Of a stretch of 64,000 nucleotides of DNA, positions 1-11,400 are shown in pieces. The stretch comes from Candidatus Latescibacterota bacterium. GTDB taxonomy: Bacteria > Latescibacterota > UBA2968. Each line of letters starts with the position of its first letter. The first letter of the stretch is position 1. The translations under genes and the position numbers were made by a program. The notes beneath the pieces were generated by a model that saw only the letters and a program-made list of their open reading frames with translations, was not told where the DNA came from and searched no databases. The stretch covers positions 222,259 to 286,258 of the forward strand of contig JAJEHL010000011.1 in NCBI GenBank assembly GCA_022823725.1, read 5' to 3'.

Positions 1-3000
1 TGGCTGACGATGTGTCAGACTATCCAGCACGGTTATCTTTTCTTCACCGAAATGGAAAGCTGCACGGCGTCCTTCCGCCGTTACACCCAGCATTGCATAA
101 GGAGGTAGTTCAACACCATCCTTCATTTTATATATACGAACTCCCGCTTGATGGAGCAGCAATAAAGAGGCCATCGCACCTTCGTCTTCAGAGAGATTCT
201 TGACAGCAAGTTTGAGTCCATTTCCGATCCTGGAAGCACAACTTTGCAGAAGAATATGCCAGGGGCCTGTCTCTGCTGGTCCGGTTGAAGTCACTTCGTT
301 GGTGATAAGATATACCCTTGCGCTCTGATCTATAAGAGCCCTGAGTGCGCTTGCCCTGTCAGAGTGAGTATAACGAACGTCTTCATCCCAATTGCTATCT
401 GCTTCCAGAATCAACTGTCCCAAATATTCCGACACAGGGCCACGCTCCAGAATATCATGGGCATATTGATTTCGATAGTGCCGCAGACATTTGTAGCATG
501 ACGCATCTCTACCGCACGAGCAATTCTCTACTCTGCGGTATGCCGCATCCAGCACTGCCAAGCACTCATCCTGCGACTCAAGACGTTTGACATGCCCTGC
601 GCCTCCCGGTACGCTATCGAATAGTACTACTTCTTGCAAAATGTGATTACCGTCCCTGACCGGTCGAATTATACCATCAATATCTGCGGATTCTATGTTC
701 AGAACTTCCGACATGCCGCCTAATAGCGCATACATCAAGGAGAGCCAGAATCCGTGATCTGTGTAGGCATATCCGGTTCCATCAAAAAGCAACCTGGCCG
801 CACTGCCTCTGAATTCATGGCCCAGGTGTTGCCACTGAGGCCGTCCTCTGCATTCTCCACCAAACGGACGCCTGTGAGATTCTCCCGGTTTGTAATCGTC
901 CAATTTCATACCACAACTACGGCATATATTAAATCCTCGCCCACTGCCATCTTCTCCATCATTAAAAACAAAAAAATCGGCCAAATCTGTAGTGCGCAGA
1001 GAAACACGCCTGCCGCCCTGTCCCATAGTAAATACAACGGGATCCTCGCTATCTTGCTGGGGGACAAATAGGACTCTGGAACTGGGAATGCGAACTGGCC
1101 GATCAAAGGCAATAGGATCGCCTCCCTTTTCCAGGTCTGTCGTAAAACCGTAATCAGGAACCACATAGAAATGTTTCCGGCGAGCCGGACTTCGACCATT
1201 ATGATCACACACCGGACACTTTCCGCCTTGAAAAATCGCCCCTCTTTGTAAGTGGCGCTCAACGTACCAGCAATTTGGGCAACGTGCATAAAACTGTGCC
1301 TGAAGAGCACCGTTGGGCGGCAATTTGATACCTACACTTTCCCAGAGCCGTTCGTTTGCAACGACCTTTGCTCCGGGAGCATATTCCGAAAGGGCTATAC
1401 GAAGATCACGATCCAGATCCAGGCCTGAATCACTGGTTTCTAAATTCACATTATAGATCGGAAATGCATACCGGGGTAACACCCCTCGATCACTGAAGAA
1501 GGTTACCCAATCCACCCTCTTGAGACTGTCCATGCGCTTACTCAAATAGGTGAGAAAGCCTGCGATTTTTTTTGCATCTCCAAACTTTTTTGCATCTATT
1601 GTCTTGTGATGTCTTCTATTGGCTTCCCTGTACGCATCTTCAAACATTTTCAGTTCATTCACATAGTGGTCGCGAGCATCGCTGACATATTGTATTGCAT
1701 ATTGGGCAACCTGGCCGAGATAGGCTTCTGTGAAAGTATCGGGAATCAAAGACCGTATCGTTAATTTATGTGTCTCAACCAGTTCCTCTAAATTCTCAAA
1801 GAAAACTTCCACTGGAGCGGATTGATTTTTATCAGGTTCCTCCAGAAAATCCCCTATTGACCGGATATTAGGATAGTTGGCTCGGATAAATTCAGAAAGT
1901 AAAACAGCCTGTATATGTCTGCGAACAATGACATCATTATCCAGATGTATTCTGGGAGGAGGAACGACGCCTGCCACCATCTCTTCTGGAATAGCAAAGA
2001 AGTATTCATCGTGAGATCTTGGTAAAGAAAAGGTGACGACAAAAGCAGCTGTCCCAACTCCTCGACCAGCGCGGCCAGCACGTTGCTGATAATTGGTTGG
2101 ACTTGGAGGCATATCCCGCAAAAATACCGCTTCCAGATCCCCGAGATCAACGCCCAGTTCAAATGTTGTTGAACAGCTCAAGACGTTAATCTGTCCTTCA
2201 TCTCTGGAGTGGCCATTTTGAAAGGCTTCCTGATAGAGGGTTGCCACAGCAGGTGTAAGTTGAGCAGTGTGTTCCTTAGCAACTAATGGCGCAGGTTGTT
2301 CTCGACTGTAAATATGACGATAGTGGTTATTAGACATTACATGCTCAGGGTCTGCTTCGATAAGCTCGCCTGGACATCTGAAGCTCGGACACACGCCTCC
2401 TACATTCCAGGGCGTCCACTGATTGCAGGTTGGACAGTAATACCATTTTTCAGGACACCCCAAGCGCAAAGCTTCCCAACGAAATTGATGTCCGGACTTG
2501 CCCGGAGTGACCTCAACACGTGTAGTAGGTAAGACAGGAGCAGGACCATCGACCTGTGTAAGAGAACGCCAGATGTCATAGAGGTATTGCAACACATCGT
2601 CGTCTGAGACTTCTGGCTTGCCGTTCCGTTTGGAGACTCTGTCCAAAACTTTCTTGAGGAAAAAGCTGCGACGCTGTCTGGAAACGCCTGCTACAGGTAC
2701 AAAACCCTGTAATCGCCACCGCGCTCCATTTTCCGATTCTCGCGCAACAGCGGCATCTAGTCCCAGTTTGGGTGCAAAAGCCTCATCTCGAGGAGATAAT
2801 GGCGGAGGCATAGTAACAATCTTCTGCATCCGTAGCGACGAAAGCAATACTTGCATCAGATCACGCTGTTCATGTTCCTCAACGCCCAGCACTGAAAAAG
2901 ACTTTGGAAAATCATAAAAATCAGAAAGTTCAATGGACATACTGGTCAATGCCAGGGCCTCGAGGGATTGCCGGCGGCTGAATGGCAGACAGAATTCAGC

Positions 3001-5175
3001 GATGAGCGCCCGCTGGGCTTCTAGGCGGATGTCATGATCCTCCATATCCCAGGGGAAAAATCGCTGAGTCTGATTCAGGTGTATGATATAGTCAATAACA
3101 GCATTTGCCGAAACAGATCCCGTCTTTCCCCCGGCCTGAAGGAGAGCATTATATATCAGCCAGCGAAGCATCTGTACACGATGGGTATGCCCCAGATACG
3201 GAGCAAAATAGGCAGCCTGCTGTCGTGAATCTGAAAAGCATAGAAGCTTTCTGCCCTTACCCGGATAAGAGAGCACCCGAGAATCCTTGGAGGCTGGCAA
3301 ATGGCGATAGAAGGATTCAGCAACGGCTGCCTGGGCTGCATTCGAATCTGCCCTTAATCCGGTTACGGTATTTTGTCCTCCGCAGGCGAAACACTTGGTA
3401 ATCTCAGGTCCTACTTTTAAAAACCAGAAGGGAATATGACTCGCTTCATCATCGCAGCTGCATTCACAGGAATCACCAGATTCATAGACACCACATCGAG
3501 AACAATAAGTCGCCCGTGTTCCAATTTCTTCCCCTTCTTTAACTTCATCTTCTTCATCTTCCGAAACCGGTTCCGGAGGATCCCATGTGAACCAGACCGG
3601 TGTACCACGCCCCTCAAGGGGAGATCCAAATGCTTTCAGTATCCGACGATCTCCTTCCTGAAACTCATACGCAAATACATATGGCTGTCCGCATTTGCGG
3701 CAGACCTGAAGTTCAACGGTCTTATGAGTTTCATCAGGAGTGGTATTGGTAGGTTCTAAAAACAGACTCGGTTCGTGCTTCCCTTTTTCACCTTCATGAT
3801 CAAAGGCTATATATCCCCCTGACAGGCCTCGAACGAAAAAGTGATAACGACACGGTACCAATCTGGCGTCCATATTCGGATACTTGGCCAAGCTGGCGAT
3901 TCGAACCAGACCGATCAGGGTTTGCACGGCCTCCTCGTCTCGACTCTCAAATACATGGTGTGCAGCCGCAGGAAGATCGGGCACATCCTCGACCGCTTTA
4001 CGCAGGAGTTTTATACGACTATCGTGCCGGAAGACTTCACAAAGGGCTTCAGTAAAACTGACCTGTGCAGTTTTTTCAGCCAGTGTGACAATATCCGAAG
4101 AAAAACCCCCATCTATAAGTACGGCCGATAATTCATCGAACCATTTTTCGTCTTCGCAAGCTCTGACGAACGCAGGGTGTGTATAGATGCTCTTTTTGAT
4201 TTGTAGATCCTGTCCCAGAGGCAGCACCGTTCGCTCTGATTCGATTACATCCTCAGCTTTAAAGGACGAATTGAAGAGCCTGCTTGCAAAGGATGCAACT
4301 TCCTCTCGTGTTTCAGTATCTGATGCCCCTATTGTTGCACTTGTTGAAATATATTGGGGAGGTGGTTCTGTCGGCTTTTTAATTCTGGCAAGTAAGCGAC
4401 GCATCAGAAGGGCAACTTCGCTTCCCTTGGCTCCTGTGTACGTATGTGTTTCATCCAGAGCGATAAAACGCCAGGGACCGTGGAAAAGAGGGCTGTCATC
4501 GGATCGCATCAGCAAGTATTCAAGCATTGAGTAATTTGTAATCAGGATATGAGGAGGGTTCTCTCTGAAAACCTGGCGTGAAACAACCTCATTCTCCAAT
4601 GCGTCTGGATGCAGATCCCGAGCCCGTGTTTCAGACTCTGGCGTAATGTTGATATTGACATAACGCCCAAATCGTATGTCGGGATGGTCTTTAAGCAGAT
4701 GACGTAGCACTTTGAGCTGATCCTGCACAAGCGCATTCATGGGATACAGAAGCATAGCATGAATACCCGGCTCTGGATTTTCCAGAATTTCGGATAGAAT
4801 AGGCACAAGGAAGCACAATGTTTTTCCACTACCCGTACCGCTTGTTACAACAGCGTTTCTACCTTCTCGAAGTTGCCTGATCGTTCTGGACTGATGGCTA
4901 TACAGTTCCTGGGTGGGACGACCAAGAAAAGGAATCTCACAGATTCTATCAGGCAAAATACCGTCATCAACTAAATCCTGGAGGGATTCTTCCCTTATAT
5001 ACGGGGGCAATCCCTGAAGATAGGGACCTCGAAATAGCCGTCCGGGCTCGCGTATGCGCTGTTTGAACTGCTCACCGAGGTCAGAATACTCTGGTGCGAC
5101 ACTAAATGTTGTCAAAAGATAGCGTTCAAAACGCTCTGAAATAGCGTTAGAAAGTTCAAGTGGATCAATGGGCAT
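1..5175 (-). CDS. Large DEAH-box helicase with DUF1998-like C-terminus (partial, 3' end beyond window)
   Basis: An open frame runs uninterrupted from the ATG at 5175 to the left edge (at least 1,725 residues). A GAGG ribosome site lies about 10 bases before this ATG. Visible superfamily 2 helicase motifs are Walker A TSGTGSGKT (residues about 111-119), a DETH box (about 241-244), TSATIG (about 275) and QRAGRAGRG (about 1033). Several Cys-rich zinc-ribbon-like clusters lie between and after the helicase lobes. Near the left edge a VPGGAGH segment is followed by paired cysteines (CSCG, CYKCL), the pattern of DUF1998/MZB domains found in DrmB, DruE and MrfA/YprA helicases. It is the most distal visible gene of the operon, 6 bases after the 161-aa gene. 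Role by family: ATP-dependent DNA translocase. A defence role is inferred from size, architecture and neighbours. No DNA methylase is visible beside it, so it is not assigned to DISARM or Druantia. Confidence 0.9.
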   Translation of the reverse strand, partial: MPIDPLELSNAISERFERYLLTTFSVAPEYSDLGEQFKQRIREPGRLFRGPYLQGLPPYIREESLQDLVDDGILPDRICEIPFLGRPTQELYSHQSRTIRQLREGRNAVVTSGTGSGKTLCFLVPILSEILENPEPGIHAMLLYPMNALVQDQLKVLRHLLKDHPDIRFGRYVNINITPESETRARDLHPDALENEVVSRQVFRENPPHILITNYSMLEYLLMRSDDSPLFHGPWRFIALDETHTYTGAKGSEVALLMRRLLARIKKPTEPPPQYISTSATIGASDTETREEVASFASRLFNSSFKAEDVIESERTVLPLGQDLQIKKSIYTHPAFVRACEDEKWFDELSAVLIDGGFSSDIVTLAEKTAQVSFTEALCEVFRHDSRIKLLRKAVEDVPDLPAAAHHVFESRDEEAVQTLIGLVRIASLAKYPNMDARLVPCRYHFFVRGLSGGYIAFDHEGEKGKHEPSLFLEPTNTTPDETHKTVELQVCRKCGQPYVFAYEFQEGDRRILKAFGSPLEGRGTPVWFTWDPPEPVSEDEEDEVKEGEEIGTRATYCSRCGVYESGDSCECSCDDEASHIPFWFLKVGPEITKCFACGGQNTVTGLRADSNAAQAAVAESFYRHLPASKDSRVLSYPGKGRKLLCFSDSRQQAAYFAPYLGHTHRVQMLRWLIYNALLQAGGKTGSVSANAVIDYIIHLNQTQRFFPWDMEDHDIRLEAQRALIAEFCLPFSRRQSLEALALTSMSIELSDFYDFPKSFSVLGVEEHEQRDLMQVLLSSLRMQKIVTMPPPLSPRDEAFAPKLGLDAAVARESENGARWRLQGFVPVAGVSRQRRSFFLKKVLDRVSKRNGKPEVSDDDVLQYLYDIWRSLTQVDGPAPVLPTTRVEVTPGKSGHQFRWEALRLGCPEKWYYCPTCNQWTPWNVGGVCPSFRCPGELIEADPEHVMSNNHYRHIYSREQPAPLVAKEHTAQLTPAVATLYQEAFQNGHSRDEGQINVLSCSTTFELGVDLGDLEAVFLRDMPPSPTNYQQRAGRAGRGVGTAAFVVTFSLPRSHDEYFFAIPEEMVAGVVPPPRIHLDNDVIVRRHIQAVLLSEFIRANYPNIRSIGDFLEEPDKNQSAPVEVFFENLEELVETHKLTIRSLIPDTFTEAYLGQVAQYAIQYVSDARDHYVNELKMFEDAYREANRRHHKTIDAKKFGDAKKIAGFLTYLSKRMDSLKRVDWVTFFSDRGVLPRYAFPIYNVNLETSDSGLDLDRDLRIALSEYAPGAKVVANERLWESVGIKLPPNGALQAQFYARCPNCWYVERHLQRGAIFQGGKCPVCDHNGRSPARRKHFYVVPDYGFTTDLEKGGDPIAFDRPVRIPSSRVLFVPQQDSEDPVVFTMGQGGRRVSLRTTDLADFFVFNDGEDGSGRGFNICRSCGMKLDDYKPGESHRRPFGGECRGRPQWQHLGHEFRGSAARLLFDGTGYAYTDHGFWLSLMYALLGGMSEVLNIESADIDGIIRPVRDGNHILQEVVLFDSVPGGAGHVKRLESQDECLAVLDAAYRRVENCSCGRDASCYKCLRHYRNQYAHDILERGPVSEYLGQLILEADSNWDEDVRYTHSDRASALRALIDQSARVYLITNEVTSTGPAETGPWHILLQSCASRIGNGLKLAVKNLSEDEGAMASLLLLHQAGVRIYKMKDGVELPPYAMLGVTAEGRRAAFHFGEEKITVLDSLTHRQP

Positions 5176-5181
5176 AGGGAT

Positions 5182-5667
5182 CTACCTCTCTGAATACTCC
5201 GGGTAAAACGAGTTCAATCTTTCGTCGATATCTTTATCTGTGTAACTATGCTGATGTAAGAATTCTCTGAGTTGACTGATGATCTTTCTACTTCCAGCAG
5301 GAGGCTGATTTATGTATTTGCAGGTTTCTAAGATCCACAGCCATTCAAAAGCCGTCTCTTCATTCATATTTTGATGTATCTGTTTCCAGTCCTTAACACA
5401 TGTCCCACCAAGAGTTATAATCCAATGAGTCTTTCGATTTTCCTGAGACCAACTGACCGTTTTATCACCCCAGAATAGCCTTGCATCCCATTCCTTCCAT
5501 TGTCGTTCTGTGAGGGTATGGCGGGATGGATCAAAGCTGATATTCAGCATTCTGCATCGTTCGTGAATAGACCGCAGATCCATTGCGGGCAGAACTTCAA
5601 ACGCTTCCTGATAGGTGGTACTCGGTAGAAGGTTTGACTTAACTAATAAGTTGGATAACACAGGCAA
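5182..5667 (-). CDS. Hypothetical protein, 161 aa, between Hsp70 and helicase
   Basis: The protein is 161 residues, soluble and mildly Trp-rich (several W between residues 55 and 110). It has no signal peptide, membrane segment or motif I recognise. It starts 10 bases after the Hsp70 stop and ends 6 bases before the helicase start, so it is almost certainly co-transcribed and probably translationally coupled to both. Its small size and position between the two ATPases suggest an adaptor between chaperone and helicase, but this is inference only. Confidence 0.75.
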   Translation of the reverse strand: MPVLSNLLVKSNLLPSTTYQEAFEVLPAMDLRSIHERCRMLNISFDPSRHTLTERQWKEWDARLFWGDKTVSWSQENRKTHWIITLGGTCVKDWKQIHQNMNEETAFEWLWILETCKYINQPPAGSRKIISQLREFLHQHSYTDKDIDERLNSFYPEYSER

Positions 5668-5677
5668 TCCCCCAATT

Positions 5678-7213
5678 TTATGAATTGAACAAACCCCTGG
5701 AATCTTCTGGAATATTGAATCCCAGATTTAGTTCATGTATGAACATCTCTGTTTCCTCTCGACTTGCTCGGGCAATCTGTCCACTACCGTGAATTCTCAA
5801 ACCAAGATGTTGTGTAAGTGCAAAGTCCACTTCTATCCACGTTTCTTTTTTATCAATTGGAATAGGCACAATTCGTCGGAGAAGTCCCTGAGGCTGCATA
5901 TCTTGCTCTAATCTGTCGCATATAAGCAACCGAGCAACACCAGTCTGCGTATTTGTAACGAAAAATCTCTCCTGTTTGGGGTTTTCAAAATCCAGCAACT
6001 CATTTTTCTTGAAAATGGGATAGAAAGCATCCTCAAAACCATTGGAACCAGCCGTACGTATACCTATATCACTGGAGAAAATAGGTTCGGCGCCAAAAAC
6101 CGACAGGAGAGCAGCTCCAATTGCAGTGGCATTACTCACATCAGTTTCTGGTGCCTGCCTATCATTGCGTGAATCAAAAGGAAGGTTTGTAATAATTACA
6201 TCTGGCCCAAACTCTTGCTGCAAGCGCTCCTTTACGAGAGGGATGTTACATGTTCCCCCGGACAGAAGAACAGGATTTATCAAGCTGTTTGCAACACCGG
6301 TATTTTTGATCGTCCGTAACAGACAGTTAATGCCACGCTCAATATATGGATCAACCCACTCTTCGAAGTCCTCACGCCTTACTTCGAATTCTATATCATA
6401 ATCTGGCAAGAACCCGATTCGACTGAGGAGTGCTCTTGAACGGTTGGGTGCGTTTAACCTCCGCTTTGCTGCTTCCGCAAGAAGAAGAATCTCCGATCCC
6501 TTTCGAGGATGTTCCAGTATATCCTCAGGTGATAGGGGGATATCTGGATAATCTTTCTTGAACTGAATCAATCCTTGCATAGCAATAATGCGGTCGAAAT
6601 CATCGCCACCGACTTTTTGGCCGTCCTGAACCTGGATCTGTGCACGGCCATCATCAATCTTGACAGTAGCGACATCCAATGTCCCGCCTCCCCAGTCAAA
6701 AACAGCAGCCGTATCAGCATGCTGATTACACAGGGCATGGCAGTATAGAGCCGCGACTGGCTCCTGAAAAATATCGACAATTTCAATGCCTGCATTTTCA
6801 CAGGCTTTACATAGGTTCTCTCTTGACCGATAAGGAAACTTAACGGGCACAGTAATTGCCGCTTTCTTCAGTTCCCTTTCCTGGAGTTCGGCCTGATTAA
6901 CAACATCTTTGATATAGCGAAAAAAGGCTGTAACGATATCGATAGGATAAATATCGTATCCATTACCCAGATCCAGAGGGGTCTCTCTATCCAGTTCCCA
7001 TTTAATGCTTGCAACACGAATCACATCTTCTAGCGTCAATGCCTCATGTCCAAAGGCTACGGGTTCATCATTGATATATCCGACAACAGAAGGTATAGAA
7101 TACTCCCGGCCTCTACCGTCAAAAACAGGTACCATGATAGGCTTCTCGCCATCGAAATAGGCGATTCGAGTGTTTGTGGTTCCGAAATCAATGCCAAAGG
7201 CCGTATCTGTCAT
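5678..7213 (-). CDS. Hsp70/DnaK-like ATPase with short C-terminal domain
   Basis: This 511-aa protein has the actin-fold nucleotide-binding domain of Hsp70. Phosphate-1 motif GIDFGTTNTR is at residues 7-16, TVPVKFP at 121-127, EPVAAL at 151-156, phosphate-2 DWGGGTLD at 173-180, VGGDDFD at 201-207 and the adenosine motif LLSGGTCNIP at 316-325. The region after about residue 400 is only about 110 residues and does not resemble the full DnaK substrate-binding domain plus lid. There is no EEVD-like tail. It is therefore a specialised Hsp70 rather than housekeeping DnaK. Its ATG overlaps the stop of the coiled-coil gene (ATGA), indicating translational coupling, and no DnaJ or GrpE gene is adjacent. 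It probably uses ATP to remodel a protein partner, plausibly the helicase or the 1015-aa protein (inference). Confidence 0.93.
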   Translation of the reverse strand: MTDTAFGIDFGTTNTRIAYFDGEKPIMVPVFDGRGREYSIPSVVGYINDEPVAFGHEALTLEDVIRVASIKWELDRETPLDLGNGYDIYPIDIVTAFFRYIKDVVNQAELQERELKKAAITVPVKFPYRSRENLCKACENAGIEIVDIFQEPVAALYCHALCNQHADTAAVFDWGGGTLDVATVKIDDGRAQIQVQDGQKVGGDDFDRIIAMQGLIQFKKDYPDIPLSPEDILEHPRKGSEILLLAEAAKRRLNAPNRSRALLSRIGFLPDYDIEFEVRREDFEEWVDPYIERGINCLLRTIKNTGVANSLINPVLLSGGTCNIPLVKERLQQEFGPDVIITNLPFDSRNDRQAPETDVSNATAIGAALLSVFGAEPIFSSDIGIRTAGSNGFEDAFYPIFKKNELLDFENPKQERFFVTNTQTGVARLLICDRLEQDMQPQGLLRRIVPIPIDKKETWIEVDFALTQHLGLRIHGSGQIARASREETEMFIHELNLGFNIPEDSRGLFNS

Positions 7214-8433
7214 CCTTTATTCCTTTCTACACCGCGTGGCACCACATCCAGATAGTCTAATTCTTCAAAAATCTGTCTCAAACGGTTTGTCCACCGCCTC
7301 TCTTCTCTCGGTAAGCTATTGAAATCGAAATTTGGATCCAGCATCTCTGTAAAGCAGTCTTGGATCAACTGCCACAATTCATACTTGAACGTCTTAACCT
7401 CTGTCTGTCTCTCCTTATGAGCCATATTAACATCCTGTTCTGCCCTGTTTTTTATTCCGCGTAGATCTCTTTCCAAGTCTTGAATCTTAACCTGTGCTTC
7501 CTGGTATTGAGCATTTAGGTCATCACGACGCTCTGTTATTTCCTTCAACTCATTACGTAAAGCCAGAACTTCTCTTACCTGTTCACGTATCTGACCTTTT
7601 TGATCGTCAAATTCCTTCTGAAGATTGTCCAATTGCACTTTTAAAACATCACGTTCAGCCACAATTTCTCGCAATCCAGTAATTCCCGATTCTAGAAAAT
7701 CCAAGAATTCCAATGTAGTTGGCTTATGTGGATGAGATGATTTGTGGGTAGGTTCAATATCCAAGGATAGATCAAATTGCTCTTCAGGCCTAGCTGACGT
7801 TTCTAACTGCTTTCTTCCTGGTTTTGATGCTGGTTTTGGTCCCCTATCCTCGGCACTTTCTATAAGTGCTTTCTTGTCTTCCGTCCAACATTTGACTGAG
7901 TCAACGAGTGCCTGCGTCCGGTCCGTGATCAATCCACGATTCCGCAAAAACTCCAACAACTCCAAGCCGCTGTCCGGCCCCATGTAAGGTTTAGCATAGG
8001 CTTCATATTTCTCAACTATTTCACTCTTTGTAAACAAATCCAATGTCTCTTTGAGTAGCTCTACAGCGGATCTTTTATTCACTAACCCCAGTTGCCTGAT
8101 CGCACGCCACTTGGCGGGTTGATTGGTATTTTGTCCTTTAATAATGCCACTCAGCATTACTACAAACTTATCCACTGTCTCTTTATCGGTCTCTTCAGAG
8201 GTGTCTCTTATTCGTTTTTCAATACGATTTACGACAGGATCGCAGAGTACCTGTTTTAGTCTTTTTGAGCCCTGTTTATCATCGGGGGTAACGATCTGTA
8301 TTAAAGTTTCAATACCCTCCTGGGATTCAAAAAGCCGGTCAATCAAATACTCTATGTGATTTTCATCGGTCTTGGAAGGCTTTTCCTTTTCGAGAAATCC
8401 ACAGAGACTCTCTCCTATTTCATGATATTCCAT
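7210..8433 (-). CDS. Coiled-coil protein, possible Hsp70 partner
   Basis: The protein is 407 aa from the ATG at 8433, which has a GAGAGG site a few bases upstream. An earlier ATG at 8448 and still longer readings lack a ribosome site and approach or overlap the upstream gene. The N-terminal half is helical, with no family recognised. A charged Pro/Ser-rich linker follows (about 210-250), then a long predicted coiled coil (about 255-360, many E/R/K/L/Q heptads). The short helical C-terminus is rich in aromatic residues. The gene overlaps the Hsp70 start by four bases. A coiled coil encoded directly before an Hsp70 suggests an exchange-factor or scaffold role like GrpE, but no GrpE signature is visible; this is inference. 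Confidence 0.8.
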   Translation of the reverse strand: MEYHEIGESLCGFLEKEKPSKTDENHIEYLIDRLFESQEGIETLIQIVTPDDKQGSKRLKQVLCDPVVNRIEKRIRDTSEETDKETVDKFVVMLSGIIKGQNTNQPAKWRAIRQLGLVNKRSAVELLKETLDLFTKSEIVEKYEAYAKPYMGPDSGLELLEFLRNRGLITDRTQALVDSVKCWTEDKKALIESAEDRGPKPASKPGRKQLETSARPEEQFDLSLDIEPTHKSSHPHKPTTLEFLDFLESGITGLREIVAERDVLKVQLDNLQKEFDDQKGQIREQVREVLALRNELKEITERRDDLNAQYQEAQVKIQDLERDLRGIKNRAEQDVNMAHKERQTEVKTFKYELWQLIQDCFTEMLDPNFDFNSLPREERRWTNRLRQIFEELDYLDVVPRGVERNKG

Positions 8434-8464
8434 CTTTTCCTCTCTCATACGGTTTAGCTCTACA

Positions 8465-11400
8465 TTATTTATCCAACTTCCCCAGTGCCACCATCTCCTC
8501 CAGGACAATATCAAGCTCTATAATCTTCATATAGAGCTCTTTAGCACTTTCAATGTGCCCCTCAAGGCGAGCCTGTCGTGCCTTCAAGAGAGCCATTCGG
8601 GGAAAGTTCAACCTTGATTTAGCCAGTTGCTTGAGATGTTTCCTCGCATCCTGGATATTCCCGTTAGCCTGGCAATCTATGGCTTTCAGATAGGTGACAT
8701 CTTCATTGCAAATTGATGTTGGCCAAGGTGAAAACCCCATAGAAGAATCACCACTGAAGTCCCAGCGATCAAGAGATGTATGAAGATATCTCTGGGCTTT
8801 TTGGATTGTCCGCAACCAAGGCACAAACTCCAACTTCGAATCAAAACTGCAGGGTTTGCTTAACAGAAATTGTGATATGCCAGTAAAAATAGCAGCTTCA
8901 GCCTGATCTGCGAGTAAATGGCTCACGAAATTTCTGAGATATGTATCATATACCGCCCTGAGCGCTCCCTCTCCCCCCTTTCCCATTCTGCCAAGTCGGT
9001 AAGACCATTCGGCCATTGCAAGCTGTTTCTGCGAATTTTCTTCCCAAGCATCAATGTCTTGTTTAAGTGCTCTGAATCGGTCTCCTGGAAAATGTGCCCG
9101 CATCTCCAGCATAGCACCACCATATCTGGCAGCAGGCAAACCACCGGCTTTCTTCTGGTGGGGCAAAATTTCTGCTGCACGATCAAACGATCCGATAAAT
9201 ATATATACTCTTCCCAGCCTTGCCAGTAGTAGATGCTTGACGGTCAAGGGTAAATCCTCTGTCCTTATTCGTGTCTCAAGTATCTCAGCTTTCTGATTTG
9301 CTTCAACATACTGTCCTTCAAGGGCCAGACATTCCACCTTTGAAGCCTCGTTAAACCAGCTACCGTATATGGATGGGGAACGTTTCGGAGACGAAACATT
9401 ACTTTTGGTTCTTCCCAACAGCCTGGCAATTGTCAGCCAAGTGTTCTCACAGTTAACCTGTATTGTACCCGAAATAGCTGGACCTAAGTTATCCAACCAT
9501 CGGTGCAAAGGAATAACAAATGTATATGGAGAAATCTGTTTTCCCGCACTGACCGGCTCATTGCCGTCCAGGTAGCCAAGCAGTTCATTGTCATTTACTT
9601 CTGGCATACTGTGAAGTTCAAGCTTCAACCGAGCGTTTAAATCTTCTACCTCGTACAATTTCATGTCCAGCGGGAGAGATACCCAATTACCGAGAGGGGT
9701 TTTCGGAGAGAGATAGGATATTCTGGAAACTCGCAGTCGGACAGCCAGTAACATCTCCGGGTCTAAATCCTGAGGACGCATACTGAAATGGATAAGCGGC
9801 TCTTTGATAGGATCTTCAGCATAAAGAATATAGGAACCATCTCTGAATATATCACCACACCCCGGGTACGTGGTTACAGACTTAGCCCCTCGAATTGATA
9901 ATGCCTTCGCCTGCCCGGGCCTGTTAGGATCATTTACATAGTCAAGCTGAACACCTGAAATCACCTTAAAATGTAACTTCTTAGGCGTTTTCTCTATCAA
10001 CCGAGAAAACAGAAGGCGCACAGCGAAGCTACCAGAAAATGAAGTAAATTGCTCACACTGGGAGAAGTCAATCAGAATTTTATCATTCTCTTTGATGTAG
10101 GTGATTCTATCCGATCTGTAATCATCATCAGGACACATATACAGATTCCAAAATTTGCCATCTTCTGTTCGTTCAATCTCCAGTATAGAATCTTGCAGAA
10201 TTGTCTCATCCGAAGTTTTAATGATTAATTGGGGCCATCTGTTTAGCCAAGTTGGTATCATCCCGGAAATATCTACCTCAAGTTCTGGAGGATCAACCAA
10301 CTCCCAATCTATTTGAATATCAGATAAATCAAATAGATAAGAGCCGAGCTTTACTTTCGAGATAATGGAAACACAGAAGCCTTTCCAGTCCCACCAGGCA
10401 ACAGGTTCGTAATCTATCTCTTCCAGTATTTCGAGACCTTCAGTCGAATAGAATTCATCGATATCAACAGTGGGTGCGGCCAGTACATAATACGTTCCTG
10501 GGGGCAAAATAAGATCAGGTTTCCAAGAGATAGCTTTTCCGTTTTCCTCAAAAATCACATACGGTCCATCAGAAGAGGGAATCTGTACCTCGACGGAATG
10601 AGGGAAGGTATTTCTTTGGTTACCGCGATGTTCTACATCAATTTTCCACGAAGCAGGTTCAAGGGGTTCCGTTATTGCTTCTGATACAACAGTCTTATCG
10701 TGCAATTGTCTAATAGGAACTTGAAAAGCATCTCCAGTAGCAACTTTCCAGGATATCTCTTCTCCGGCAGGTAGTGTCTGTGCAGGAAGTATACCTACAA
10801 CCTGCTGTTCGTGAACCTGCCAGTAGACCTCCGGCAGAAGAATTTTAGACTGTGGAGCTTGAGGAGGCTTAGGAAGAGGTTGTGTAGAAAAAGCATCTCG
10901 GATCAGGTTCGCAAGAATCTCGTAAACTGTTCCTTTCCACGAACCAGGTATCTGATCCGGAAATCCGGGATATAAAGCAACATGAGCAATAAGGCGAGTA
11001 AGGGACCATAGAACACGACTTCCGCCATCGTTCTTGATCAGCTCTAAATGCAATGAATTGAGCTTGGAATTATTGCTTTGATGCACGTATCGATCAAAGT
11101 CTGAAAACGAAATACCTGAGAGATCAGCCAGTTCTAAATTACTCTCGAAACTGCATACCCACCTAATAAATCCTGGTGTAATGCAATTTGCAATGGATGT
11201 TTCTGCGCGTCTTACTGCTTTACGAAGGTCATTGGGTTTTCCCTGGATACCCCATTCGATCAATGAATCCAAGACACGTTGCGGAACATCGATTGCGACT
11301 TCACCAGATGGACCACTTCCGCCTGTGAAAATCGAGCCCTCGGAATATAGAAAAGAAAATACATGTCTTGGGATTTCTTCTTCGATCTGAATGCCCAAAC

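Noticed and set aside
906..1310. Minus-strand 134-codon frame within the helicase gene
   Set aside because: It is out of frame with the continuous helicase reading, which contains all the helicase and zinc motifs.
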